Shown here: piece after piece, positions 8,101 to 17,217 of the stretch
How positions within the stretch are numbered: the stretch's first letter is position 1
How the letters are laid out: each line of letters begins with the position of its first letter
Assembly (NCBI RefSeq): GCF_012184415.1
Contig: NZ_VTOX01000008.1
Location: 62,001-126,000 of the forward strand
DNA length: 64,000 nucleotides
Reading direction: 5' to 3'
Origin: Ramlibacter lithotrophicus
GTDB taxonomy: Bacteria > Pseudomonadota > Gammaproteobacteria > Burkholderiales > Burkholderiaceae_C
Made by a program: the position numbers and the translations under genes
The notes under the pieces: model-generated
Database searches by the model: none
Told to the model about the DNA's origin: nothing
What the model saw: only the letters and a program-made list of their open reading frames with translations

Positions 8101-8730
8101 TCAGGAACCGCTCGTGAGCGCTTTCAGTTCGGCACCGCCTTTGAACGGCGCGTCCCGCGAGGCGGCCTTGCGCTCGGCGGCGATCGCCTCGGGCTTGATC
8201 GCCCCCGCGGTGTTGCCCCATTCGGCGCGGATATAGCTGGCGACCGCCGCGAGTTCGGCATCGCCCAGCTGCTTGAACGAGGGCATGGATCCCTTGTACG
8301 TCGTGCCGGCCACCGTGAGTTCGCCGTCCACCCCATGCAGCAGGATGTTGGCCAGGACGCGTTCGTCGCCGGTGACCCACTCGGAACCCGCCAATGGCGG
8401 GAAGACGCCGGGCAGGCCCTTGCCGGTGGCCTGGTGGCAGGAGGCGCAGTTGCCCGCGAACACCTGCTTGCCGTCGGCGCTGCCGGCTGCGGCGCCGGCC
8501 GCCGGCCGCAGGTCGGCGATGGTGCGGCGGTCGCCCAGGCCCGGCGCGCCGAACGGCTCGGAAAGCAGGATGTAGGCGGCGCCGCCGAGCACCATGGCGA
8601 GCGTGATTGCGGCCACCAGCAGCGGGATCGGCTGGCTGCGCTCGGAGGGGTCGGCCTGTTCGCGCGCCTGCGGCGGTGCCGCGGCCGGTCGCGGGGCGCG
8701 CAGGAGTGCGTCTTCGGGCGAGGGGGTCAT
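8101..8730 (-). CDS. Membrane-anchored monohaem cytochrome c
   Basis: A 209-residue protein with an N-terminal cytoplasmic stretch, one transmembrane helix (about residues 36-56) and a periplasmic cytochrome c domain. The haem-binding CASCH is at residues 95-99 and a candidate axial Met lies in YKGSMPSF near residue 145. It overlaps the oxidase subunit II gene and probably acts as the third, CcoP-like, electron-entry subunit, though with one haem rather than two. Confidence 0.8.
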   Translation of the reverse strand: MTPSPEDALLRAPRPAAAPPQAREQADPSERSQPIPLLVAAITLAMVLGGAAYILLSEPFGAPGLGDRRTIADLRPAAGAAAGSADGKQVFAGNCASCHQATGKGLPGVFPPLAGSEWVTGDERVLANILLHGVDGELTVAGTTYKGSMPSFKQLGDAELAAVASYIRAEWGNTAGAIKPEAIAAERKAASRDAPFKGGAELKALTSGS

Positions 8731-9329
8731 GACTTTGGCTCCGGCGGCAGCACGGGGTAGGTCCGGTCCAGCGACTGCAGGTATTTCACGAGGTCCAGCG
8801 CTTCCGGCGTCGGCACCACCACCTGGCCGACCATCGGGCCGTAGCCGGGCGGCAGCGTGATCGGCTGGTCGCCTTCCTGCTTCGCCTCGGCGGCGTCCTT
8901 GACCTGGAACAGGTAGGGATAGGACGGCATGATCGAGCCCGGCACGTAGGCGCGCGGCTGGTACAGGTGGCCCAGGTGCCAGTCGCGGCTCGGCTGGCGC
9001 GCGCCGATGTTCAGCAGGTCGGGGCCGGTGCGCATGCTGCCCAGCAGGTGCGGCTTGTCGTAGGCGTAGTCGGCCGGCACCGAGGCGCGGCCCCAGCCGC
9101 GGTCGGCATCGGGACCGAGGTTGCGGTCGCGCGGCTGCTGGGTGTGGCAGTACACGCAGCCGTTGGCGACGTAGACGTTGCGCCCGCGCTGCTCGGCGCT
9201 GGTATAGGGCTTGAGCTGCGGCGCCGGCTTGACGTCGCGCACTTCGACGTAGGGCATCACCACCAGGGCGGCCGTCGCGACGCCGAGGGCGACCATCGCC
9301 CCGGAAGCGAGTTTCAGTTCATTTTCCAT
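8727..9329 (-). CDS. cbb3-type cytochrome c oxidase subunit II (CcoO-like)
   Basis: A 200-residue membrane-anchored c-type cytochrome: one N-terminal transmembrane helix (residues 8-28), haem motif CVYCH at residues 58-62 followed by TQQPRD, then the family features GRASVPADYAYDKPHLLGSMRTGPDL and SIMPSYPYLF (a Met ligand). This is the CcoO/FixO pattern, shorter than many. It carries electrons to subunit I on the periplasmic side. The start overlaps the end of the subunit I gene. Confidence 0.85.
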   Translation of the reverse strand: MENELKLASGAMVALGVATAALVVMPYVEVRDVKPAPQLKPYTSAEQRGRNVYVANGCVYCHTQQPRDRNLGPDADRGWGRASVPADYAYDKPHLLGSMRTGPDLLNIGARQPSRDWHLGHLYQPRAYVPGSIMPSYPYLFQVKDAAEAKQEGDQPITLPPGYGPMVGQVVVPTPEALDLVKYLQSLDRTYPVLPPEPKS

Positions 9330-10971
9330 AGACGACCTCCAGCTCGCGGCTGTGTGCGAAGAGGGCGGCGCCGGTGCGCTGCGGACCGAAGCGCAGCGCC
9401 ATCGCCAGGAAGTGGCCGGCGAAGACCAGGTGGCTTGCCAGCATCAGCGTTCCGCCGACCGAGCGCCACTGCAGGTAAGGCAGGGTGACCGCCACCGACT
9501 CCATGAAGGTGCGGGCCGGGTCGAGCATGGCGACGCCCTGCAGCCAGCCGCCGACCGTCAGGGCGACGAAGTAGATGCCTATGCCCACGGCGGCCAGCCA
9601 GAAGTGCACGGTGATCAGCCGCGGGAACGGCCACTCCCAGTTCAGCACGCGCGGCATCATGAAGTACACGGCGCCGAACAGCACCATGGTGACGAAGGCG
9701 TAGGCACCCAGGTGCGCGTGGCCGACGGTGTAGTGCGTGAAGTGGGTCACCGCGTTCATGCTGCGCAGCGACTCCAGCGACCCCTGGATCGACGACAGGA
9801 AGTACATCGCGCCGCCGAACATCATGAAGCGCAGCGTCGGCGAGTAGCGCGCCAGGTGCATGCGGCCCTTCATGGTGCCGGCCATGTTGATGCTGAACGC
9901 CACGACCGGGATCACCATCATCATGCTCTGTACGATCGACAGCGTCGTCAGCCAGCCGGGCACCGGACCGCCGATCAGGTGGTGGCCGCCGACCTGGCCG
10001 TAGAAGAACGCCAGCGTCCAGAAGCCCAGGATCGACAGGTTGTACGAGCGCACCGGCCGGCCGATGATCTTCGGCAGGAAGTAGTAGATGGCGCCGACGC
10101 TCACCGGCGTGAACCACAGCCCCAGCACGTTGTGGCCGTACCACCAGTTGGTGGTGGCCTGCTGCACGCCGGTGTGCACGCCCGGCATCTTGCCCACCAG
10201 GAACAGCAGCGAGATCCACAGCAGCGCCGCGACCGTGTACCAGACGGTGACGTACAGGTGCTCCACCTTGCGGTTCACCAGCGTGTACAGCACCGGCAGC
10301 ACGATCAGCACGAAGCCGACCAGGATGAAGATGCCGATCTGCCACGGGATCTCGAGGTATTCCATGCCGTCGGACCAGCCCGAGGCGATGGCGCCGATGC
10401 CGGCGGCGATGCCGGTGTTGATCAGGGCGCCGCCCAGCATGGTCCAGACCGGCGCGTGCAGCGGCGTGCGCAGCAGGCGCGGCAGCAGCCACAGGATCAT
10501 GCCGAGCGCGGCGTTGGTGATCCAGCCGTAGAGGACGGCCGTGAGGTGCACGGTGCGCAGCCGGCCGAAGGTCATCCACGCCTGCTGGTTGAGCCAGTCC
10601 GGTTCGTGCAGCTTGATGGACGACACGAGGCCGGCCGCCGAACCCAGGATCAGCCAGAAGAGCGCGAACGCGATGAACATGAACACCGGGAAGGCGCTCG
10701 AGCGGTCAGCCGCCACCCGGTCCTGCAGCTCGCCGGCGTCCGCGCCGTGGCCGGCCGAGCCGTGTTCGCTCGCCGCCGCCTGCAGCGAACGGCGCTCGCC
10801 GTCGGCCGCGGCCGGGTCGTCGGTGTGCCCGATCTCACCGCGGGCGAAGATGACGGACGCGGCCGCCGGGTTCTCCACCAGCAGGCCCTTGCGCAGCGAC
10901 CAGATGAAGACGAACAGGCCGATGATCGACAGGACGAAGGCGCCCGCGAGGCTGAGGATCGCGCTGTCCAT
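9319..10971 (-). CDS. cbb3-type cytochrome c oxidase subunit I (CcoN-like) with CcoS-like N-terminus
   Basis: A 550-residue haem-copper oxidase core. The conserved WWYGHNVLGLWFT (CuB region), FFYGQVGGHHL (containing the Tyr position of cbb3 oxidases) and VTHFTHYTVGHAHLGAYAF (haem ligands) are all visible in a twelve-helix body. The first 60 residues form an extra helix plus a short acidic tail (SIIGLFVFIWSLRKGLL...HTDDPAA) that resembles the small assembly protein CcoS fused at the N terminus. The active-site Tyr suggests O2 reduction. NO reduction by such enzymes is also known, and the neighbouring NsrR-like and haemoglobin genes make this worth testing. Its start touches the stop of the haemoglobin gene. 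Confidence 0.85.
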   Translation of the reverse strand: MDSAILSLAGAFVLSIIGLFVFIWSLRKGLLVENPAAASVIFARGEIGHTDDPAAADGERRSLQAAASEHGSAGHGADAGELQDRVAADRSSAFPVFMFIAFALFWLILGSAAGLVSSIKLHEPDWLNQQAWMTFGRLRTVHLTAVLYGWITNAALGMILWLLPRLLRTPLHAPVWTMLGGALINTGIAAGIGAIASGWSDGMEYLEIPWQIGIFILVGFVLIVLPVLYTLVNRKVEHLYVTVWYTVAALLWISLLFLVGKMPGVHTGVQQATTNWWYGHNVLGLWFTPVSVGAIYYFLPKIIGRPVRSYNLSILGFWTLAFFYGQVGGHHLIGGPVPGWLTTLSIVQSMMMVIPVVAFSINMAGTMKGRMHLARYSPTLRFMMFGGAMYFLSSIQGSLESLRSMNAVTHFTHYTVGHAHLGAYAFVTMVLFGAVYFMMPRVLNWEWPFPRLITVHFWLAAVGIGIYFVALTVGGWLQGVAMLDPARTFMESVAVTLPYLQWRSVGGTLMLASHLVFAGHFLAMALRFGPQRTGAALFAHSRELEVVYGK

Positions 10972-11366
10972 CACGCGGCTCCCGGGAGGGGCTCGGCCTG
11001 GCGGCTGAGCTGGTAGCCGTACCACAGGCTCTCGGCGATGCGGCTGGCGAGGTCGTTGGCGCGCTCGCGCATGGCCGCGTTGGGGAGCTGCGCGGTCGTT
11101 TCACCGAACAGGCCCAGCCAGCGCTGGAACAACTGCCGGGTCAGGCCCGGCAGCGCTACGTGCTTGGGCATCGGCGTGCCACGGAAGCGCGCGGTGCCAC
11201 GCAGGGCAGACGACCAGAAATCGACCATGGTCGCCAGGTGGCGATTCCAGTCGTTGACATGTCGGTCGAAGATGGGGCCGAGGGCGTCGTCCTCGCGCAC
11301 GCGGTCGTAGAACGCGTGCACCAGGCCGCTCACTTCCTCCTCGGTGCAGAGGTCGGGCGTTGGCAT
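10971..11366 (-). CDS. Group III truncated haemoglobin
   Basis: A 131-residue 2-over-2 globin. Helix B contains VHAFYDRVR, the central part has DRHVNDWNRHLATMVDFWSS, and the proximal histidine lies in PMPKHVALPG (H69). These features are typical of group III truncated haemoglobins, which bind O2 or NO and are often linked to nitrosative stress or microaerobic respiration. It is the first gene of the oxidase operon and follows an FNR box. The ATG at 11366 is preceded by AGGAG at a suitable distance. Confidence 0.85.
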   Translation of the reverse strand: MPTPDLCTEEEVSGLVHAFYDRVREDDALGPIFDRHVNDWNRHLATMVDFWSSALRGTARFRGTPMPKHVALPGLTRQLFQRWLGLFGETTAQLPNAAMRERANDLASRIAESLWYGYQLSRQAEPLPGAA

Positions 11367-11393
11367 TCGAGAGGGCTCCTGCGCCGGGATGCA

Positions 11394-11407
11394 TTGATCC
11401 CGATCAA
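11394..11407 (-). promoter_or_regulatory. Perfect FNR/ANR box
   Basis: TTGATCCCGATCAA matches the FNR consensus TTGAT-N4-ATCAA exactly. It lies upstream of the truncated haemoglobin/oxidase operon, with its centre about 34 nt before the ATG. This is closer than the usual activating distance, so the message would be nearly leaderless, or the site may have another role. Confidence 0.75.
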
Positions 11408-11429
11408 AGATTCCCCAAGAATGTATCTT
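11407..11429 (-). promoter_or_regulatory. NsrR-like palindrome
   Basis: On the minus strand the left arm AAGATACATTC matches 9 of 11 positions of the NsrR half-site AAGATGCATTT. After one spacer base the right arm ends in AATCTT, a weaker match, giving an 11-1-11 layout. It abuts the FNR box and stands in front of an operon that includes an NsrR-like gene. Confidence 0.4.
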
Positions 11430-11503
11430 TAGGTGCCCCCGGCGCGCTCGCGGCGCCGCAATTCCCGGAGAAGCCGTATTCCGGCGCGGTGAATTGAAAG
11501 GCT

Positions 11504-11583
11504 CCCTCTCCCGCTGGCGCAAGTCGCTCGCCGTGTCCGCTCCCTCTCCCGCTGGCGGGAGAGGGCTGGGGTGAGGGTGGGCC
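11504..11583. repeat. REP-like intergenic palindromic repeat
   Basis: Two copies of a CCCTCTCCCGCTGGCG unit. The second forms a perfect 11-bp hairpin (11542-11552 with 11555-11565) followed by GGCTGGGGTGAGGG. Similar elements occur at 33911-34001. It lies between the 3' end of the DUF3016 gene and the promoter of the haemoglobin operon and could terminate or stabilise transcripts. Confidence 0.6.
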
Positions 11584-11590
11584 CAGGCTC

Positions 11591-12082
11591 TTAGTGGTCG
11601 ACCCCGTTCACGAACCGGGTCTTGAACCACGCGAAGAGCATCCGCTTCTCGTAGAACAAGGCCTGCGAGTCGCCCCGGTTGGCCAGGCCGCGCGTGTAAT
11701 CGAGGTCGGCCACGCGCTCGTCGCCGCTGCGCTGCTGGCCGTCGCCGGCGAGCGTCCAGCGCAGCCGCATGCGCGGGAAATCGGCGCCGCCGCTCACCAG
11801 GCGCAACTCGGTGCCGTCGCGCTGCGGCCGCACGCCGCCGGCCAGGTCGACCTCCAGCACCTCCACCGTCAGGGTCTGGCCCGCCGGCAGCAGGCGCTCG
11901 CCCAGGGTGCGCAGGTAGCGGCCGATCTGCCGCAGGTTCGCAGCCTCCTCCGTCGCATCCGCGCCAGCGTCGGTGTACGAGGCGGGGTTGACGAAGGCGA
12001 TCTCAACCTTCCCGGCCTGGGCGGCGCCGGCGAAGGCGAGGGCGAAGGAAATGGGGAGCAGGACAAGCGCGCGCAGCTTCAT
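11591..12082 (-). CDS. DUF3016 domain exported protein
   Basis: A 163-residue protein with a clear signal peptide (residues 1-23, ending AAQAG). The mature part has the DUF3016 features: VEIAFVNPASYTDAG near the start, LRQIGRYLRTLGERLLPAGQTL, DVDLAGG-like segments (here EVDLAGG), and a C-terminal LFYEKRMLFAWFKTRF. The family is periplasmic and uncharacterised. No operon partner is apparent: 111 nt separate it from the ferredoxin gene. Confidence 0.75.
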   Translation of the reverse strand: MKLRALVLLPISFALAFAGAAQAGKVEIAFVNPASYTDAGADATEEAANLRQIGRYLRTLGERLLPAGQTLTVEVLEVDLAGGVRPQRDGTELRLVSGGADFPRMRLRWTLAGDGQQRSGDERVADLDYTRGLANRGDSQALFYEKRMLFAWFKTRFVNGVDH

Positions 12083-12193
12083 GGTCGTCTCCTTCGAGCC
12101 GTGCCCGCCGCCGGGAGGGCGGCGAGCGCGGGGCTCGAAGCGATTCTGATCCTGGCGCGCGGGTTGCGCAAAAGGCCGAGGCGCCCCTCCTGC

Positions 12194-12439
12194 TCAGGCG
12201 TGCAGCGCCTCGTACTTCGCCTGCAGCTCCTCCGGCGTTTCGACGAAGTCGGGGTGCTGCTCGATGCAGTCGGCGGGACACACCAGCTTGCACTGGGGCT
12301 CGTCCTCGGCGCCCACACACTCGGTGCACTTGGCCGCGTCGATCACGTAGATGATGTCGCCCACGCTGATCGCTTCGTTGGGGCAGACCGGCTTGCAGGC
12401 GTCGCACGCGGTGCAGCCATCGTTGATCATCAATGCCAT
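12194..12439 (-). CDS. fdx: 2[4Fe-4S] ferredoxin, electron donor to benzoyl-CoA reductase
   Basis: An 81-residue ferredoxin with two cluster motifs: C9-x2-C12-x2-C15-x3-C19 and C38-x2-C41-x8-C50-x3-C54. The eight-residue insertion in the second motif and a C-terminal helix (ETPEELQAKYEALHA) are typical of the ferredoxin linked to benzoyl-CoA reductase. It would carry low-potential electrons from the KorAB oxidoreductase to BcrABCD. It ends the leftward had-oah-dch-bcrCBAD-fdx operon, the same order known for Thauera aromatica. Confidence 0.9.
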   Translation of the reverse strand: MALMINDGCTACDACKPVCPNEAISVGDIIYVIDAAKCTECVGAEDEPQCKLVCPADCIEQHPDFVETPEELQAKYEALHA

Positions 12440-12469
12440 GGTTCTCTCTCCTTCCTGTACTGCCGCGAA

Positions 12470-13309
12470 TCAGGCAGCGACTTGTTCCTGGAGTTCCTTC
12501 AGCCGCTCGTGCCGGAACGCGCCCCACAATGCCGCGCCGATGGCGCCGGCGTAGATCGAGTCGGGATGGCTCACCGCCTGGACCCCAACCTTCTCGTTGA
12601 CCATCTCCTCCTGGATCGCCGCCAGCAGGCCGACGTCCAGCGCGAGGCCGCCGGTCAGCAAGGCGGTGCCCTGCTTGATGCCGGTGACCTTGAGCAGCTT
12701 GACGATCCGCGAGGCCATCGACAGGTGGATGCCCTTGAGGATGTCGGGCGTGGCGATGCCGCGGCTGACCATGTTGATCACGTCCGTCTCGGCCAGCACG
12801 GCGCAGATCGAGCTGCACTTCTCGGGGTCCTGCGAGCTCTTCGACAGCTGGCCGATCTCCTCCACGGCCACGCCCAGGTAGCGGGCGATGTTCTCGAGGA
12901 ACTGGCCCGACCCCGATGCGCACTGGCTGGTCATCTTGTACGCCAGCACCTTGCCGCGCTCGTCCACGTAGATCGCGCGCCCGTTGAGGGCGCCGACGTC
13001 GACCACGGCGCTGATGCCGGGCTGCAGGAACACGCCGCCGCGCGCATGCGTGGTCATCGAATAGAAGTGGCCGGTGGCGAACTTGACGTTCTCGCCTTCG
13101 CCGGTCGTCGCGATGTAGTCGATGTCCTGGGGCGACACGCCGGCCTCCTCGATCACCGCGTCGCGGCCCTCCTGCGCCAGCACCATGGGGTCGCGCCGGC
13201 GGATGCGCTCGCAGCGCTTGGCCAGCCACTCGGTCTTGCCGTCCTCCACGCGGAAGAGGGTGCTCTTGACGGCTCCGGAGCCGACGTCGATGCCGATGGT
13301 CAGAGTCAT
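12470..13309 (-). CDS. bcrD: Benzoyl-CoA reductase subunit D (ATPase)
   Basis: A 279-residue member of the BadF/BadG/BcrA/BcrD ATPase family. The phosphate-1 loop [10 protein letters not shown] is at residues 6-15, the conserved [13 protein letters not shown] carries C130, and CSSICA holds C165 and C169. C130 and C169 are candidates for the cluster shared with BcrA. ATP hydrolysis by the A/D pair drives electron transfer to the active-site subunits for dearomatisation. The ATG overlaps the stop of bcrA. Length and sequence pattern fit the Thauera-type class I enzyme. Confidence 0.93.
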   Translation of the reverse strand: MTLTIGIDVGSGAVKSTLFRVEDGKTEWLAKRCERIRRRDPMVLAQEGRDAVIEEAGVSPQDIDYIATTGEGENVKFATGHFYSMTTHARGGVFLQPGISAVVDVGALNGRAIYVDERGKVLAYKMTSQCASGSGQFLENIARYLGVAVEEIGQLSKSSQDPEKCSSICAVLAETDVINMVSRGIATPDILKGIHLSMASRIVKLLKVTGIKQGTALLTGGLALDVGLLAAIQEEMVNEKVGVQAVSHPDSIYAGAIGAALWGAFRHERLKELQEQVAA

Positions 13310-14652
13310 TTGGTTTCCCTCGCTTCCGCGGTCTTGCCTTCTTCGACGACGGCCCGGTAGGCGAACGTCGCGCCGCCCAGGGCCCCGGTGTAGATCGAAT
13401 CCGGATCGATGTTGAGCTGCAGTTCGCCGTAGTTCTCGGCGACCAGGTCCTTCAGCGCTTTCACGGCGGCCTCGTTCTTGGCGACCCCGCCGGTGAAGGT
13501 GAACTGGTTGCGGATGCCGCCCGAGCGCGCCAGGATCGACATGGCGCGCAGGATGATGGCGCGGTGCAGGCCGGCCATGATGTCCTCGCGCTTGTCGCCC
13601 AGCGAGAGGCGGTCCCGCAGTTCGGCGCCGGCGAACACCGTGCACGTCGAGTTGATGCGGATGGTCTTGGTCGACTGCATGGCCATGGGGCCCAGCTCGT
13701 GCAGGCCCATGTTCATCTCGTCGGCGATGTAGCCGAGGTAGCGGCCGCAGCCGGCCGCGCACCGGTCGTTCATCTGGAAGCTCTCGACGATGCCGGCCGG
13801 GTCGACCTGGATCGCCTTGGTGTCCTGCCCTCCGATGTCGAGCACCGTGGCCGTGCCCGGGTACATCACGTGGGCGCCCAGGCCGTGGCAGAGGATCTCG
13901 GAGCGCACGTGCTCCTTCGAGAACGGCAGGCGGGCCCGGCCGTACCCGGTGCCCACCACGTAGGTCTCCTCCATCTCGGTGTCCAGCACGCCCTTGATAG
14001 GCGCCTCGATACCGGCGCGCTTGCTCTGCGTTTCTGGCAGCTCGACGAACGTGCGTTCCAGCGCCGACAGCAGGTGGCGCCGGATCGAATCCGCATAGAC
14101 GCGGTTTTCCACGTCGATGATCGAGCGGTCGAACAGGTTCAGCAGGTAGTCGTAGCGGGTCCCTGCTTCCTTCGATACCGTTTCGCCGATCGCCAGGTAC
14201 TGGCTGCCGGCGATGTCGCGGAAGAAGTCGCTCTTGCGCTTGGCGCCCGGGGCGAACAGCGCCGGTGCTTCGGCCTTCAGCCGCCGGAACACCTCGGTCA
14301 GGGTCTCGCCCACCGCCGCCGTGGCTGCACCGAAATGCGCCGTGGCCAGGCTGCGCTGGCAGGTCTCCTCCAGGTCGACCAGCTGCTCCAGGTACTGCTC
14401 GGCGCGGAAGTCGCGCTCCAGCTGGTTGATGAAGGCGTCCAGCCCGCCGTTGAGGGCGTGCGTGCGGCCGAGCGCCTGCCGGAACAGGTGGAAGCGGCCG
14501 TTCAGCAGCGCCTCCTGCTTGGCGATGGTCGCCGCGGTGTCGTAGTTCGAGCGTGAATTGGTGATCCCGCGCCCGATGATGTTCTGGTCCTCGTCCAGCA
14601 CCACCGCCTTGGTGGTGGTCGACCCGAGGTCGATGCCGATGAAGCAGCGCAT
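13306..14652 (-). CDS. bcrA: Benzoyl-CoA reductase subunit A (ATPase)
   Basis: A 448-residue ATPase subunit. The phosphate-1 motif [10 protein letters not shown] is at residues 6-15. Residues 295-303 (MNDRCAAGC, with C298 and C302) match the cluster-binding helix of the family, and a further Cys lies in [14 protein letters not shown]. It pairs with BcrD to hydrolyse ATP during two-electron reduction of benzoyl-CoA to cyclohexa-1,5-diene-1-carbonyl-CoA. A 21-nt gap separates it from bcrB. Confidence 0.93.
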   Translation of the reverse strand: MRCFIGIDLGSTTTKAVVLDEDQNIIGRGITNSRSNYDTAATIAKQEALLNGRFHLFRQALGRTHALNGGLDAFINQLERDFRAEQYLEQLVDLEETCQRSLATAHFGAATAAVGETLTEVFRRLKAEAPALFAPGAKRKSDFFRDIAGSQYLAIGETVSKEAGTRYDYLLNLFDRSIIDVENRVYADSIRRHLLSALERTFVELPETQSKRAGIEAPIKGVLDTEMEETYVVGTGYGRARLPFSKEHVRSEILCHGLGAHVMYPGTATVLDIGGQDTKAIQVDPAGIVESFQMNDRCAAGCGRYLGYIADEMNMGLHELGPMAMQSTKTIRINSTCTVFAGAELRDRLSLGDKREDIMAGLHRAIILRAMSILARSGGIRNQFTFTGGVAKNEAAVKALKDLVAENYGELQLNIDPDSIYTGALGGATFAYRAVVEEGKTAEARETK

Positions 14653-14673
14653 GGCTTGTCTCCTCTTCCCTGT

Positions 14674-15993
14674 TCAGTGCGCGCCGGCCAGGGCGGTGCG
14701 CTTCTGCTTGACCATCTGGAAATAGCTTTCCAGGCGGTTCTTGACGTTGGCCGCCGAGAAATAGCGCGGATCCACGAGGTCGGTCTCGACGAAGGCCGCC
14801 GGCTTGCCGGTGCGCCGCTCCACCTCGCGCAGGATCAGCAGCTGGCCAGCCGAGAAGCTGTTGCAGCTCTTGATCGAGTTGATCAGGAGGCCGTCGGCCT
14901 GGTATTCGTCGATGTACTTGCAGATCATGTCGATCCGCGACGGCAGGTTCAGGTTGGTGTAGCAGCCCAGGCAGTAGTCGGCCAGCGACTCCAGCGGGTT
15001 CTCCGGGTCGTGGCGGAAGCCGAAGTCGTACAGGCCGCCGACCTTGGCGTAGGTGGACGACACCACCACCGCGCCTTCGTCGTAGAACATCTTCCAGAAG
15101 TCGCGGAAGCTGGTCCAGTTGGGCGGACCCTCGACGATCAGGCGGTACTTCTCCTCGCCCATCTCGCCCTCGGGCGTGATCGGGCCCTTGCCCAGGCGCA
15201 CCCGCTCGTCGATCTCCTTGCGCAGCATGCTGTAGTACTGCGTCGCCTCCGGCGTGCCGCGGAAGGCGGTGAAGATCGGGCCGATGTAGTACACCGCGCC
15301 GAAGTAGCCGTCGATCGGCGAGGGCCGGTTCTTGGCCGACTGCAGCACCCGCACCAGGTCGTCCTCGGCCTTCACCGACTCGCGCATGTACTGGCGCAGC
15401 CGGTCGATGTCGAACTTGACGCCCGAGATCCGCTCCAGCGTCGGGATCACGGTTTCCTTCAGCTGCTTGACCACGTATTCGCGCATGTTCGGCTGGATGC
15501 GGCCCTCGCCCTGGTAAGGAACGTGCAGCATGACCGTCTCGCAGCCGTACTTGTGGCGGATCAGCTCGAACCACTTCATGAACGTGAAGCAGCCGGTGTA
15601 GGAGAGCAGCAGGACGTCCGGCTTGGGCATCGGGTCGCCCGTGGGGCCGATCTCGCCGCCCATCATCATGCCGAGGTCGGCCTTGACGTAGGTGCAGACG
15701 TCCTCGCTCTGGCCGTCCCGCTCGGCGTCCATGATCATCTTGCCGGACTTCTTGCGCATGCCGTTCTGCAGCGCATTGGTTTCGGGCAGGCTGCGCGCGA
15801 GGTTGAAGCACATCAGCAGCTCGTTCAGGTTGCCCGGAACGAACGTGGCCGCGACCTTTCGACCTTGCGAATGGGCCTTGGCCAGGTCCATGTAGTTCGC
15901 GTTGATCATCTCCTTCTGGAGCCACATCGCGTCCTCTTTCTGGGCGACCGGCTTGGCTTTCTTCGTGTCCGGCATCTGGACGACTGTGTTCAT
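14674..15993 (-). CDS. bcrB: Benzoyl-CoA reductase subunit B
   Basis: A 439-residue protein of the 2-hydroxyglutaryl-CoA dehydratase D-component family. Cysteines in LSYTGCFTFMKW, DYCLGCYTNLN and SIKSCNSFSAGQ are the expected ligands of the active-site [4Fe-4S] clusters. Together with BcrC it binds benzoyl-CoA. The ATG at 15993 is preceded by CAGGAGGC. The C-terminal motif YFSAANVKNRLESYFQMV is characteristic of this subunit. Confidence 0.92.
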   Translation of the reverse strand: MNTVVQMPDTKKAKPVAQKEDAMWLQKEMINANYMDLAKAHSQGRKVAATFVPGNLNELLMCFNLARSLPETNALQNGMRKKSGKMIMDAERDGQSEDVCTYVKADLGMMMGGEIGPTGDPMPKPDVLLLSYTGCFTFMKWFELIRHKYGCETVMLHVPYQGEGRIQPNMREYVVKQLKETVIPTLERISGVKFDIDRLRQYMRESVKAEDDLVRVLQSAKNRPSPIDGYFGAVYYIGPIFTAFRGTPEATQYYSMLRKEIDERVRLGKGPITPEGEMGEEKYRLIVEGPPNWTSFRDFWKMFYDEGAVVVSSTYAKVGGLYDFGFRHDPENPLESLADYCLGCYTNLNLPSRIDMICKYIDEYQADGLLINSIKSCNSFSAGQLLILREVERRTGKPAAFVETDLVDPRYFSAANVKNRLESYFQMVKQKRTALAGAH

Positions 15994-16024
15994 GGTTTGC
16001 CTCCTGACTTGTCGTGGACGCGGC

Positions 16025-17206
16025 TCACGCCGCCGCGCTCCACAGCTTGATGGAATCGGCGAAGGTGCCGGACTGCTCGCGGATCGGCGCCATCTGGCCC
16101 GTGTTCTCCGCGTACTTGAACGCGGTGTACGGAACGTTGTGCTTCGCGCAGACGTCCTGCAGCATCGGCCGTTCCAGCAGCGCCGGATCGCAGAACGAAG
16201 GCGCGGCGAACACCACGCCTTCCGCGCCGCGGGTCTTCACCTGCTTCATCAGGAACACGCCTTTTTCCTCGCGCGTCGTGTCGTACTTGGCGGCCGTCGA
16301 GGCCGAGCGATGCAGGAAGGCCTTGGACAGCTCCTCGAGCGGGTTGCCGTTGGCCGGCACCTCGTCGAGCAGCCAGCGCGTGACCAGCATGAAGTCGTCG
16401 TCGACGATGTAGCAGCCCGACATCTCGATCGACTTGATCAGCGCCAGCGGCGGCTGCTCGCAGAACGAGCCGTTGATGACGACGCGGGCGTTGTCGCGCC
16501 TGGGCCGCTGCACCTGCTCCGCGGCCTCCAGGTACTGGCGCACCAGCACCGTATGCTCCTCCGGCGGCAGCACCATGCCGGCGCGCAGCAGCAGGTAGAC
16601 CTCGGAGGTCGGCGCCTGCCACGGCTTGGCCGCGCGGTACTTGTACAGCTCGTCGATGGCCACCCGGTTTTCGTTGTACACCGCGATCGAGGCGTTGAGC
16701 TCCTCGTCGGTGATCGGCTTGCCGCGCAGCTTGCCGAGGTCGTCGCGCAGCGTCTGCATCTCGTGGATGTAGAAGTTGCCGCCGATCGAGTCGACGTAGT
16801 TCTGCGGCACGTCGATGTACTTGACGTACTTGTCCTTGAACAGGATCTGCCACATGCCCGACAGGTTGCGGATCACGTCGCAGATCGACGGGAACAGCAT
16901 GCCGTCCACGCAGTCGAGCCGGCCCGTGAGGCCCAGTTCGATGGTGGAGCGCGGGATCCGGCAGATGTAGCTCTGGTAGTAGGCGTCGCCCTGGATCACC
17001 TCCAGCGCGTCGCCGCCGCCCAGGATGCCCACCGGCAGCATGCCGGCCGCGTGGATCAGCTCGCGGGGGACGTACACCGGCATGTAGCCGATGGCCTTGC
17101 GTCCGGGGACCGCGGCCTTCCATTCCTTGACGGCCTTGAAGTCGAGATCCTCGAAGAGCTGCTGGCAGCGCTCGACGATCTGCTGCACCGGTGGGACTGC
17201 TGACAT
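16025..17206 (-). CDS. bcrC: Benzoyl-CoA reductase subunit C
   Basis: A 393-residue partner of BcrB in the same dehydratase-related family. Cysteines in YYQSYICRIPRS, LDCVDGMLFPSICD and FAAPSFCDPAL are the probable cluster ligands. The ATG at 17206 is used because AAGGAGAC stands seven bases before it; an upstream in-frame GTG at 17221 would add five residues and bury that site. The gene follows dch after an 11-nt gap. Confidence 0.92.
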   Translation of the reverse strand: MSAVPPVQQIVERCQQLFEDLDFKAVKEWKAAVPGRKAIGYMPVYVPRELIHAAGMLPVGILGGGDALEVIQGDAYYQSYICRIPRSTIELGLTGRLDCVDGMLFPSICDVIRNLSGMWQILFKDKYVKYIDVPQNYVDSIGGNFYIHEMQTLRDDLGKLRGKPITDEELNASIAVYNENRVAIDELYKYRAAKPWQAPTSEVYLLLRAGMVLPPEEHTVLVRQYLEAAEQVQRPRRDNARVVINGSFCEQPPLALIKSIEMSGCYIVDDDFMLVTRWLLDEVPANGNPLEELSKAFLHRSASTAAKYDTTREEKGVFLMKQVKTRGAEGVVFAAPSFCDPALLERPMLQDVCAKHNVPYTAFKYAENTGQMAPIREQSGTFADSIKLWSAAA

Positions 17207-17217
17207 GGTTGTCTCCT

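Noticed and set aside
9319..10971. Subunit I as a nitric oxide reductase NorB
   Set aside because: The cbb3-type Tyr (FFYGQVGGHHL) and the partner CcoO-like subunit argue for an oxidase; NorB signature sequence is not present.
12470..15925. A 1151-codon open frame on the minus strand covering bcrD, bcrA and bcrB regions
   Set aside because: Only its last part (bcrD) has family sequence. The rest is a frame-shifted shadow of bcrA and bcrB, rich in Arg/Gly/Ala as expected in high-GC DNA.
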